Source: Biscogniauxia marginata (lineage: Eukaryota; Ascomycota; Sordariomycetes; Xylariales; Xylariaceae). Taken from it: a DNA stretch of 64,000 nt. Shown here piece by piece: positions 36,677-47,012 of the stretch. Position 1 is the first letter of the stretch, and each line of letters opens with the position of its first letter. The translations under genes and the position numbers were made by a program. The notes below the pieces were generated by a model. The model did not search any database. It had not been told where the DNA came from and was given only the letters and a program-made list of their open reading frames with translations. The stretch is from NCBI GenBank assembly GCA_022695795.1, contig MU404103.1:237853-301852 (forward strand). The letters are read 5' to 3'.

Positions 36677-37416
36677 GTTATGCTTTATGTACTGCGATTG
36701 AAACATTATGATACACATGACGGATATCTTTTACCTGCTTGTGTTAGCTGCGTTCGCAGACTACTACTTTATGTGTAATTCTTGTCCGAGGAGCTGGTGT
36801 TCTGTATATACTACTCACCCGAGACTACGTTACGACCATCACACCCATTTGCGTCTAAATCCTGCCACATTCGGTCTTGCCGAGTATAGTGTCACCCGTG
36901 AAAAGCGCTAAGCTGTCAGTCAAGCCAGGCTCTGGAACAGAAACACTTACACGCTCGCTAATCTAACGTACCTTACAAGGTCACGTACTTAGCGACCTCG
37001 GTCATATCAAAAGGCATCTGGTAAGTAGTGTACTTGGAGGTGCTCTCTCTGTTATCTAACGAGCCAAACAGTCCAGGTGACAAATAATACTAATATAGCC
37101 CCTAATTTTTAATCGTGGTGTTTCTAAGCGAAAAAGTGAATGTATACAGGGTTCGCTCATGAGTCTTGACAGTTAATAGCAAATAAATCAACTCTCCCCA
37201 AGCCGTTATAAGAGTATAATTCAGTATGGATAGCCTATAATCGTATCTAAAGTCTCCACCGTAGCTGTTCTTGTTGAATCTGGACTATAACACGTAGATG
37301 TGCGCAGTAGTCGGCCGAACGATCTGTTAAAGATTTATATAACCACCTACCTACACCACTGGTCTATTTTCCACCACGCGACATGTTCGTTGGTAAGGCG
37401 ATGCTCATGATGTGAG
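36677..37416. other. Convergent intergenic region
   Basis: Both neighbours end here. No coding potential seen; one CCTACCTAC motif near 37348. Confidence 0.5.
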
Positions 37417-38426
37417 TTATTGCTGAGCTATTATCGTGTTCGTTACGGAACCTATGCCGTCGATCTCGAGCCTAACGGTGTCGCCAACGCGCAGTTGAAA
37501 AGCCGCGTGTTCGATGCCGGCACCCGTGGGGAACGTGCCGCTGCCGAAGAACTCGCCCGGGTACAGCCGAGTGCTCCTGGATACGTGCGCAATCGCCTCC
37601 CCCACCGAGAACTGCCACCTGTCGACCTTTGGCTCCTGCACGACCTTGTCGTTTATGACGATGCGGCCCGCCAGCCTGTCGATGTTCGGCAGGACATCGC
37701 CCGCCGAGACGACGGTGGACGATATGCTGTTGGCGAAGGATTTGCTGTGCTGGGGACCAAACCCGCTGGGGAGAGAGAAAAAGGGGGGGCGGCAGAGCAT
37801 TGGTCATCATGGCCCCAGTAACAATTCGTTGTGGGTGTGGTGATTGGGGGGTGGGGAGGGAGGGGGTTATTGTCGGCTTACCTCGACATCTCGCGCATCT
37901 GCCCGTTGCGCACCGAAAAGTCGTTAAAGACACAGAAGCCGGCGATAGCGGCGGTAGCCTCCTCGGGGGTGGCGTCGAACAGGGGCCTGCCGAGGACTAT
38001 GCCGAGCTCCAGCTCGACGTCGAGATACTCGCAGTACTTCGGGTAGTGTACCGGAGCGCCGTCGGAGTAGAAGGCGAGATGGTTGGACTGGTAGAAGATG
38101 GGCTGCTCGTACCACAAGGCGGGCGGCCTGAACAAGGGGAAGTCGGCGCCGGTCACGGCCGAGTACAGCCTGGCTATCGTGTGGGCCGTCGGGCGGAACA
38201 TCTTCGTCATGCCCACCGACGCGCCGTAGTAGTGCCTCTCGAAGAGCATAAAGTCCCGGTAGGACCGTGGCTGGAAGGGCAGCGCGCGCTTCCGGGGGTC
38301 AGCAGGGTCCGGGGGGTTTTCCCGGAGAGTCTCGAGGAGGCACTCGTCGTCTGCCGAGTAATCCACGTCACCCTCCTCCTCCTCCTTTAATCGAACTACC
38401 TGGTTGTTGACACGATGGTATTTCAT
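37417..38426 (-). CDS. Fumarylacetoacetate hydrolase (FAH) family protein
   Basis: Metal-dependent C-C hydrolase or decarboxylase fold, 297 residues. Exons: 38426-37882 and 37765-37417, joined in phase 2. The ATG at 38426 is preferred; an upstream GTG is not a likely start. The FAH domain shows metal ligands in EYLDVELELGIVLG and FNDFSVRN, then SGFGPQHSK and the C-terminal block PGEFFGSGTFPTGAG with VGDTVRLEIDGIG. An N-terminal segment of about 100 residues precedes it. True tyrosine-pathway FAH is longer (about 420 residues), so this is a different member. In bacteria an FAH-family enzyme (LRA6) splits 2,4-diketo-3-deoxy-L-rhamnonate to pyruvate and lactate; that reaction fits the cluster but is inferred. 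Confidence 0.85.
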
Positions 38427-39034
38427 TGTGCTCACGACGGCGCTTCTCCTACCTTGCTTGACTTATATGTGCCCCCCTCGAGAGTATTTCGTTATGGAGT
38501 TGTATGATGAGAGAAATAAAACAGTGATATGATTTTTTTTTGAAAAGGAAAGAGGGGCAGCTTGCTGACAGCACCCCTTTATTCATCCATGAGTGCTGTA
38601 ACATTGGGCACGATAAGAAATGCACGCGCATATCTCGAACGTTTTTATTATTTGCTAAGTTGCCCGTAATATGCATATATTTGGCGAAGGAGAGTGGATA
38701 AATAAACGGTCGGCTTGGAAATGTCTTACGTTTAATAATAAATATTCAACTTAGTACTTTAATATTATATAAAACCTCTTATTTATATAAATATAAAAAA
38801 CTAGGTATTAAATATTAATTATAATGTAATATAAATAAATAAATTTAAACTTAGTTTAATATTATTTTATAAGTTAAATATATAAGGAGGTATATCATTG
38901 ATATATCATATCTAGCTAGTATGAGATAAACGAGGTGAAAATAAATAAATTGGATTATTAGGTACGTCGGTCACCGGTAGCTCGGGCCGGACCGCACCTG
39001 GGACCAAATACTACAACCCTGCACCTGACATTTA
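38427..39034. other. Intergenic region with an AT-rich island
   Basis: From about 38731 to 38960 the sequence is almost only A and T (listed as a repeat relic). It separates the rhamnose cluster from the decayed NRPS-like gene. No gene seen. Confidence 0.6.
38731..38960. repeat. AT-rich island, possible RIP-degraded repeat
   Basis: About 230 bases of extremely high A+T with many TA dinucleotides and no coding potential. This is the usual look of a repeat destroyed by repeat-induced point mutation, although no parent element can be recognised. Confidence 0.45.
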
Positions 39035-41855
39035 TCACTCCTCCCGCATAGCAATCCACTCCTCCACCCACTTGCGCATCCACTCAACCCCGACAGGCTC
39101 CAGCCTGCGCAATTCCGGGCTTGCCGCAAGTGCGCGATCGACCGCCATGGGCTGCGCGGGAGCCGGAACCATTCCGGCCTCCGCGTCCTTGTCTGCTGCG
39201 GACTCAACGAGCAGCTCAGCGAGGAATTTAGCGCGCGCATAGCCAAGTACCGCTGGCGTATCGAGGCTGCTGAGAACCTCCTCGGGCGGCGGGCCTGTTT
39301 TGTGCCCTCCCACGGCGGCAACAGAGGAGATGAAGACGAACTGTGCTGTGGAAGAAATACTAGAGGGGCTAGCGGCGGCGGCCAGGGTCAGCAGGTTTAT
39401 TAGCCCAGCGAGTTGCGGACGGAAGGCGGACAGGGCCAGGTTGAAGTTTACGGGCCAGGCGGCGTGGATGATGAGCCCGACCTGCGCGCGGAGTGCGCGT
39501 AGCAGATGTGTGCCCACGGTACCAGTAGACCCAGTTAAAAGGACATTGACTGGTCCCAACGCTTTGCTGGGTCGCTCGCTTGAGTTTTCGGATGTGGGAA
39601 TTTGTTGTACAAGTTTGCGATAGGTAGCGAGTAAAGTTACCATGGCTGTACGCTCATCTTGTTGTCCATCACCATTCTGCGAGAGAATGGCCGCTACAAG
39701 TCGGGGAACCGTATGGTTCTCATAGATGGTGGAGAGAGCAAAGTTGTCACGGTGAAAACTACGCCGTAGGGCACGCATGAGCTGAAGTCCTTGCAGCGAA
39801 TCCATGCCGCATTCAAAGAAGTTGTCAGCATCTTTAAGGCTCGACCATCCCGTTACGGCAAGGACGTGTTGCCGGACTAGGCGAGTGACTCCGTCCAGGC
39901 CCATAATGTGTAGCGCCGCCCCGTCAGCCCCATCGTCATGGTCATCCGGAACAACATCTGCGTCGGCATACAGCTTCTCGATTTCCTCAGTATACTGACT
40001 AATACTGGGACCTCGCTTAAAAGTACCCTTTCCCGCACGGATCAATCTGCGACCTGCTGGGACTACCAAAATGAAGGCCGTTTCCACACGCGCATGAGCA
40101 GGGGCGTTGAGGTTTGCTTCGTTAACGCTCGGCCAAACGCGTTCGATCAGGGCGGCCTGCTCAACAGTCGTTAGAGGGCTTTCTGAAGCTGGCTCGATCA
40201 GGAGTGCAGCCTGGAATCGTTGGGAACCAATTACAAGGGCACCGTTGAGCTCCGGGGTTGCTTGTTGTAATGTGCTGTTCCATTGAAATGGGATTCGTTT
40301 TTTCGCCATTGAGGAAGACGATAATATCATCAGCCCGAGCCCGCCAGCACCACAGGTCAGGAGTAACGGGATGCTGCTCAAAAAGATCTTTGGTACGGTA
40401 TTCCTTGAGCTACTCTAAGTCAGGAACCGTGAAGCACGGCTGCGTGCCCGCGAGAGCTTTGTCACGCCAGACTACCAACTCATAAATACCCTCTGTAACC
40501 TCATCGAATACGGCACCAACACATGTGTGGAACCGGACGTAGCGCCACAGACTCCGACCTGATGACTCGGAAGCAAGGAGCTCAGGCGGGAGTAGTTGTG
40601 GAACAATACCGGTCTCAGTTGCCCCCCACTGACAGCGGAGGTATATCTTGGCGGCAACACGATCACCGACGTCTTGGGGCAGGTCACCGCCAATATAAAT
40701 AATTGTCTCGAGGTGGGTAGCACAGTAGTCCAGTAATCTAGGGTCCTGCGGTAGCGCTTGTCAGTCAAGACGAAGCAAGAAGAATAAGGTGAACATACCC
40801 GCGCTAACTCGGCCACCACCGAAGGCACAAGGACTGCTACCTGGGCCGGAGTCTGCTTTAGGGCATCCACAACGCCCCGAGCCGTCGGAATAGCCGCTGC
40901 CACCGGAGTAATAACAACATTGCCGTAAGGTATAGCACCGACCATGAGATGAGCAAGGAGGGCTCCCTGGCGAATAGAATTAGCTTTGGTCATACAACAG
41001 GCTCGAACAGGTGCACATGGAATGGCGGCAGAGTCACTATTATTCGCTTGCCATTGACCAAACTACTATCGACAGATGGGATTCCACCAGGTGTCTCACA
41101 ACTCTTGGAATTCAGAACCTGGGCACATGTTTCATGTGTCCAGGTGATAGGCTTAGGCAATCCCGTAGTTCCAGACGTATGCCTGACAACGATAGATCAG
41201 CTATAAAGCAAGAGTCTGGCACATGTGAGGCTTACATGACGACAAAGGGATTTTGTCGCAGGTCCTGGAAGCTTCTGTTCAATATGTAGGGCGAGTACTG
41301 CTTAGTAAGAAGCTCCTCAACAGACGGTGCCGTGAGGTGGCGTGGTGGTTTGACCGCGTCAAGGATAGCATGGGCGGGCGGGCGCCGGGATTGGGTCCGT
41401 TGTGATGAATGTCCGGCATTTGAGGTGATCAAACAAGGCGCGGTGAGCAGCCGCGCTATTCCGGGGCGATGTCACAAAAAGCTAAGAACCACACCTTGAT
41501 CAACATTTTGCAAATGATCAGCAGCAGAGGAAGATGAAGACAAGAACACATGCACCACATAACCAGCTTTGATTGCGGCAAGCACGAGCGCCGAGTAGCG
41601 GACGTCGTTTGGGCCGACATAGGTCAAGACGTCGGGATCAGGACCATAACTACCGGGGCCGCCAAGCTGCTCTACGAGCCACCAGGCCAGGCCGTTGATG
41701 ACATTGCCAAATTGTGCGTACGTAATAGCGACCACACTAGACCCTGTTACCCACTCGCCGTACACGGCTTCCGGCCTTTCTCGCGCCAGTCGGTCGACGA
41801 CGTGCGGCAGGAGGTCGTCCCGCGACCGCGCAACGCGCTCATGATCGGTCATCAT
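39035..41855 (-). pseudogene. Decayed NRPS-like A-T-R (adenylate-forming reductase) gene
   Basis: Order on the minus strand is adenylation, thiolation, thioester reductase. Exons from 41855: to 41556, 41481-41236, 41182-41017, 40966-40799, then 40745 onward; four clean introns survive. Adenylation motifs include HTSGTTGLPKP, QWGATETG, YRTKDLF, WRARADDII and NGEKTNP. The thiolation motif is NFFECGMDSLQ with the phosphopantetheine serine. The reductase keeps LLTGSTGTVG, IIHAAWPVNFN and FVFISSVAAVGG. Breaks: a third GGGC copy at 41372-41383 shifts the frame; an in-frame TAG at 40410-40412; one extra base near 40252; about 80 residues missing from the reductase at about 39481-39502; and more than 100 missing near 39165-39205. 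It cannot make a full enzyme as it stands. The first three could be sequencing errors, but the two deletions are not. Confidence 0.85.
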
Positions 41856-42944
41856 GGCGCGGACTGGTGAGGTTGAATCTGCGAGAAGAGAGCGCTGAGA
41901 GCAAGCAGACTTTTATGTTCAGTCGTATATCTCCAACAGGTCTTTTGCCGCAGTGATCTATATGAGAATCAAGAATTCTCTTAACCTCCGCCTGCCAACC
42001 GAGCGACAATAGGCATGATTTGATGGCAGCACGAACAACCTTTGATAAGCGCAAGCAAGGGAGACTTGAGCCCAACACTGTACCAGAACCACGAAAGGCT
42101 GACTAATGTGGCTTCGAGTGCTATAAATATATCTCGAAAAAAGATCGCATTGACATGAAACAAACCTATAATGAAAATATCAGCGGCTGTTCCTCATAAA
42201 GAGACTGTATGCATGATGTGCATATTCTAGTAGTCTATCCAATTAGGTTTAACCTGAGACAGGTTTCTATTAAATTTAGCCAAACTTGACAGTTTATATA
42301 GTACTCTGAAGAACATATAAAAGCCCCTGCGCGGCAAATTATTAGATTAACTACTATAGGGGGCACCCGCGCCTGCGTGGTAATGACGACCCCAGGTCCT
42401 ATTTCTCTCCATGTCCTTTCTTCCTAAAGAGAAGGTAGTTGTAGTTTAGTTCATGGCATACGGGGATAGATTCACAGCTAGACGGCCCTATACGGCTATC
42501 TGTATATAACACGTATCCGGGCACCTGCCCCTATCTAGGTCTTGTCCTAGACTAATACATTTTATCAATTTCATAATTTCATCCTTTTATAACACCGGTT
42601 AGTCCGTTAGGCTTTAACATCCATAAGTGAACAACGTGGCATATCTAAGGTAATAAGTTTTCAGCAAACCCGGAACCATCAGGTAAGGCTACCAGCTTAT
42701 GCAAATTGATCAAAATAAAGACGAAGAGGTTAGATTCATGATGTAATTGGTCTTATATGAGTGTCTATCCCCTTTCAATAATAAGTCGCCTCTTGGTTCG
42801 CCCGCCTGTTCCTTAAGCTAAATAGGATAACCTTATATACCTCTAGCTCCTGATCAAATACATAGAATATGTCTAAATAAGTCCTGCTAGTCACCCAGTT
42901 ACATTTTATTGTCACATCTATATAGTCCCTTAGCTTGCGACGCT
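41856..42944. other. AT-rich intergenic region
   Basis: About 1.1 kb with no open frame of note and a composition rich in TA, TATA and CTAG-like words, which suggests decayed repeat sequence. No element ends or target-site duplications are recognisable. Confidence 0.4.
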
Positions 42945-44796
42945 TTAGGATATACGTTTAGGCCTTCCTAAAAAGCGAGGTGAAAGTTTCACATGAATAT
43001 TGTCAACAAACACAAACCAACAAGGGTGAACAGTCCACTCTTTGTTGGGGTCTTCGAGTACCATCTGTAATATGATTAGATATGATGGTATACCTGTACG
43101 CTGGGGACTTGAGACTTACGTCGTATTTACTGAATAGAGTCGACGTCACCTTAAAAAGTTCAACTATCGCCAGGTGTCTTCCAGTACAGACTCTGTTGCC
43201 ACCGCCAAATGAGAAATCGGCATCTTTCATGCGCTTTAATCGGCTAGTGTAGTCCACCTCACTTTCGTCACCTCCGCGAAGCCATCGTTCAGGGCGGAAG
43301 GTATCCACGTCGTCGCCAAAGATGTCTTTATTTCGGGTAACAACCCATTGGTTCATGCCGACTATCGTCCCAGGCGCAATGGTGCGGCCATCAGGCAGGG
43401 TGAGGCCGGAGTGGGGGACTACTCGCTCGAGAACATTACCAACTGGAGGGTGGATTCGCAGCGCTTCCTGGATCACGGCTTCAAGGTAGGAGACTTTGTG
43501 AGCGCCCTCGTACGCGGCTGGAAAAGATAAGTTTGCGGCATCTAGCTCATCACGCAGTTTTTGATATACCTGCGGGTTCCGAAGGACAAAGTATATGATG
43601 GCCTTCTGCGTGATGGCAGTGGTGTCCGCCCCTGCGAGCATCTTGTAGCATATTAGTATAAAGTTTAAGGATGAACCGGATAACCGGAATGAATAGATTG
43701 CGCTTACATTAAGTAGTAGATAGCCAATGGCTTCGTTATCACCGACAATATCAGGATACTGTTGCTTTACTTCTAAGAACCGGTCAAGGAAGTCTTTTTG
43801 TCCTTGAACCTTCTCTAGATCCCGGTTGGATAGTCGTTCTATCAAGCGCTGAGCACAGAAACTAGCCGCGCTGGCAAAAGTCGGGAGCCTGATGGGGCTG
43901 TAACGGCTTTTGCCTAGTAGTTTATCAAGTGCGGGAATTTGCCCGACCTAACGTGTTTATAGTCAATAACAGTACGTCGAGATATAACCAAGGCATTGGG
44001 TTAGGTGAGACACATACAATACCGAAGTAGTGCATAACGGACTCCGCGGTGTGGATCATATTTTTAACATCGGTTCCGGACTTTAGGAAATCAAACTGTT
44101 GGCTGAAGGTAATTTCCCCTACGACGTCCCAGGCGTCTGTTTGGACTCATTAGCCAAACTACATGGCCTTCTCGATATTCGGAAAATACTTACAATATCC
44201 AATCCAGTCAGCAATATCGCACGTCTTACCGGCATTTTTGCCGGATATGAAGCGGTTTTCCAGCTGTTCGCACAAGGAAATGATTGTCCTGTCAACCAGA
44301 GATTCCATGGTCAAAATGCTCGTCATTGTATAGAGTCTCTGAATGGGTCGCATATATTTGCCGTGAAAGGCGTTACTACGCGTCCCAAAGACATTCTCGA
44401 TGACATGGCCGTCCTTGACTACATCATTCACCGTGTAGAAGTCACTCTACAAGACGGATTCCGGTAAATTAGCGAGGTTATCAACAGAAAGGCATACGAC
44501 TTACAAACCTTCAGAAAATTCCCTCTTGTTGAGTAAACGGTCTTCAGTAAGGATGGGTCACTAAGGCTGACAACATTTGGTCCGATACGGACTGCCGGTC
44601 CTAACTCTTCGTGCAACCGCCGCTGGGTTAGGGGCTGGGTCGCATAGTAGTGATCGAAAAATCGCCACAAGTTGGTGAATTTTGCCCAAAGAGGACCGGG
44701 TATATGTTTAAGAGGCGAGGCGAGATAAGCAACGACGTAGTATAGAAATACACCAACCACACCTAGGGTGAGAGTTGGGAAGAAAAGCCCAGCCAT
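42945..44796 (-). CDS. Cytochrome P450 monooxygenase
   Basis: Membrane-anchored haem monooxygenase, 513 residues, six exons: 44796-44509, 44446-44194, 44136-44018, 43947-43708, 43641-43120, 43064-42945. All phases agree and no stop interrupts it, unlike the neighbouring NRPS-like gene. The start at 44796 gives a hydrophobic anchor (residues 1-30) followed by the Pro-rich hinge KHIPGP. The I-helix motif AGADTT is at residues 303-308, ExxR is in EALR, PERW is in FRPERW, and the haem loop FGGGNRVCTGR has Cys452 as the iron ligand. Intron 1 uses the rare donor GTTTGT. It resembles the pisatin-demethylase-like group of fungal P450s; the substrate is unknown. It may be the surviving tailoring enzyme of the broken NRPS-like locus. 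Confidence 0.93.
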
Positions 44797-47012
44797 TGAA
44801 AAAAGCTGTGTGTTGAGCTGGGACGAAGATATGAGGATAGAATCAAGTGTATGGTTCAAGGTGAGTCTAAGTAGACGAGCGAAGCCTCATCTATATATAT
44901 ATATATAGATACAGGAGACCAGGGGTCATATAGCCCCATATTTCAACACTGCGCGCCGGGCCCGACGACACGAAGATTTCGGTCTATACGCTGTCATGAG
45001 CTAGACGATGTCTTTGGATGCAGAAGAGCATCTATTGCATGAGCAAGCATCCTCTTATATATTTATAAACTTCACGAATCCCGTAAGAAAGATACCCTGT
45101 TCTACACCCGGTTTGCTAACATTGACCAGGTAAGTTGGTAGGCTGGGGTGTTGATGGGTCCCGCTTATCATTTCGCACACAATAGTCAGAGTTGGATTCG
45201 TAAAACGTCATCCTTGGTATAAAGCTTTGTGATCGTAGACTTCTCGAAGCTGAACATCTGGGCTCAAGATAAGCAGGCAATGTTTGCGCTCGAAATCCAG
45301 GATGACTACGCAGCTTTCTTAAGTTCTGAATGGCAATAAATATACGGTGGTCTCTACGGATGATATCCCTAGCAATATTATTGAATACTGTTGTCCCGAA
45401 GCTTAACTAAAATCATGTAGTATCGATCTAGAAGACAAACTTGTGGTGTTCAAGTTAGCATAACAATCTGGGTCTCGCTCGCTCATACACGTATGCATGC
45501 ATAGGTATACCCACATTCTGGCTTCAACCGGCACGAGACAGCGCGCTCTTAAAAGATGATCCTCGTATACTCCGCGCTTACGCTTACGTACCATATATAG
45601 TAGGAGCATGATTATAAGGTGATAGTAGGTAATAATTGATTGAACTTTGAAGGAAAGGGAGGGAAACCCTTTACCTCAAAATGCTGCGGAGGTTTGAGGA
45701 TATATATCATTTAGTGATAGCTATAAATTAATAGTATTATGATAAAGAATTTTCAAGAAATGCGGTATCTTAACGTGAAATGTAATAAGCAGGGACTAGT
45801 TACCTGTTAGCATCTGGAAAACTAACTACCTAGTTCCGTTTATCAAACTACACCTTATATTCTACTTAAAGGCCGTTCTATAATCTGGTGGGCTGTATCC
45901 CTTTATAACACACGCAACGAAAACTTTAAATATAGACTACTATACTGCCGGTACGATATTTGACTTATCCATTCACTGTAGTCTTTAAATAAGGGAATTG
46001 TCAGGTATACCGAACAAACCCCTTGTTGTAGATACTGATAGATGTAGTAGTAGATACTCCACATGTGTGGGATAGCTTTTTGCAAGGATCTTTTAGCTTT
46101 AACATCTTTCTTTTCTTCTCTACACTGGTTCAATGATTCTAGAGTGTAGAGTACATATACTAATAGGAAAATATGGGCCTGCAGAAGACTCCTGACAGCG
46201 GCTTTGCAATATGGGGTTATATCCATGATCGAGACATGATCATTCGATGTGGATAACAAGTATGGTAGCTCTAACAAACCATCATACTCTAGTGTAACAA
46301 TGCAATATTTTCTAGGTACATATGTACATCTTCTGGGATTTCACAGAGCACTCGCCTCAATCATGCTATTTTCCAGTCTGCAGTTCTTTGCGGCTTGGTT
46401 ATTGAAGCAGGAGGGAAAAGAGGCTGCAGGGCAAAATCCATGTCCTCCCTGATTCAATAACCTATGGTTGCTAATAACAATACACCACCAGCAGGCTTCG
46501 CCTTGAAACGAGCTTTAGTCAGGGGGCTAAGCTAGGGTCTTTGGTGGTAACGGCAACAACGCTTATGGAGACTTGTTAAGTCGTATTGTTAACAACTAGT
46601 AATAAAAGCTATATATACCTACTGGTAGGTGATTCGCGCCCGCACATGTTTTTCCCCCAACCAGATAGGCTCAGGAGACTTGGATTTTTTTAACATCATT
46701 AACGACACTACATGTAGTCCTGACACCATTAACCCCTACTTAATTCAAACTGGGCTAGCAGCTGCAAATCGCTGTTCTTTTTCTCAAGGTACCAGCAACG
46801 TCGAGGGCTCGGTGAGCTAAGTAAAGATATAACTGTACATCATCATATTCATCGTTCAAGTTTTCATTATAGCTACCCCGTAACACAGGATGTCTCTTGT
46901 AATATTTGACAGGCGAAAAGACCTTCAGGGCATTTTCGTACAGGGTGCCAACCCGCAGAGTTTGTTCTCGTCCACCATCTTTTGGCTTATGACCATGTAC
47001 TTCTCGGTTCTC
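44797..47012. other. Gene-poor AT-rich intergenic region
   Basis: About 2.2 kb between the P450 promoter and the 3' end of the sugar transporter. Open frames of 60-124 codons occur but have AT-driven composition and match nothing I recognise. Possibly decayed repeat sequence. Confidence 0.45.
44891..44908 (-). promoter_or_regulatory. TA-repeat TATA element of the P450 gene
   Basis: A run of alternating T and A, 95-110 nt upstream of the P450 start codon. Confidence 0.45.

Noticed and set aside
37417..38426. Tyrosine-pathway fumarylacetoacetase
   Set aside because: At 297 residues it is much shorter than true fumarylacetoacetase and lacks its long N-terminal domain; it belongs to the broader FAH family.
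45903..46277. 124-codon frame on the minus strand in the P450-transporter gap
   Set aside because: Composition follows the AT-rich background; no motif or homologous family recognised.
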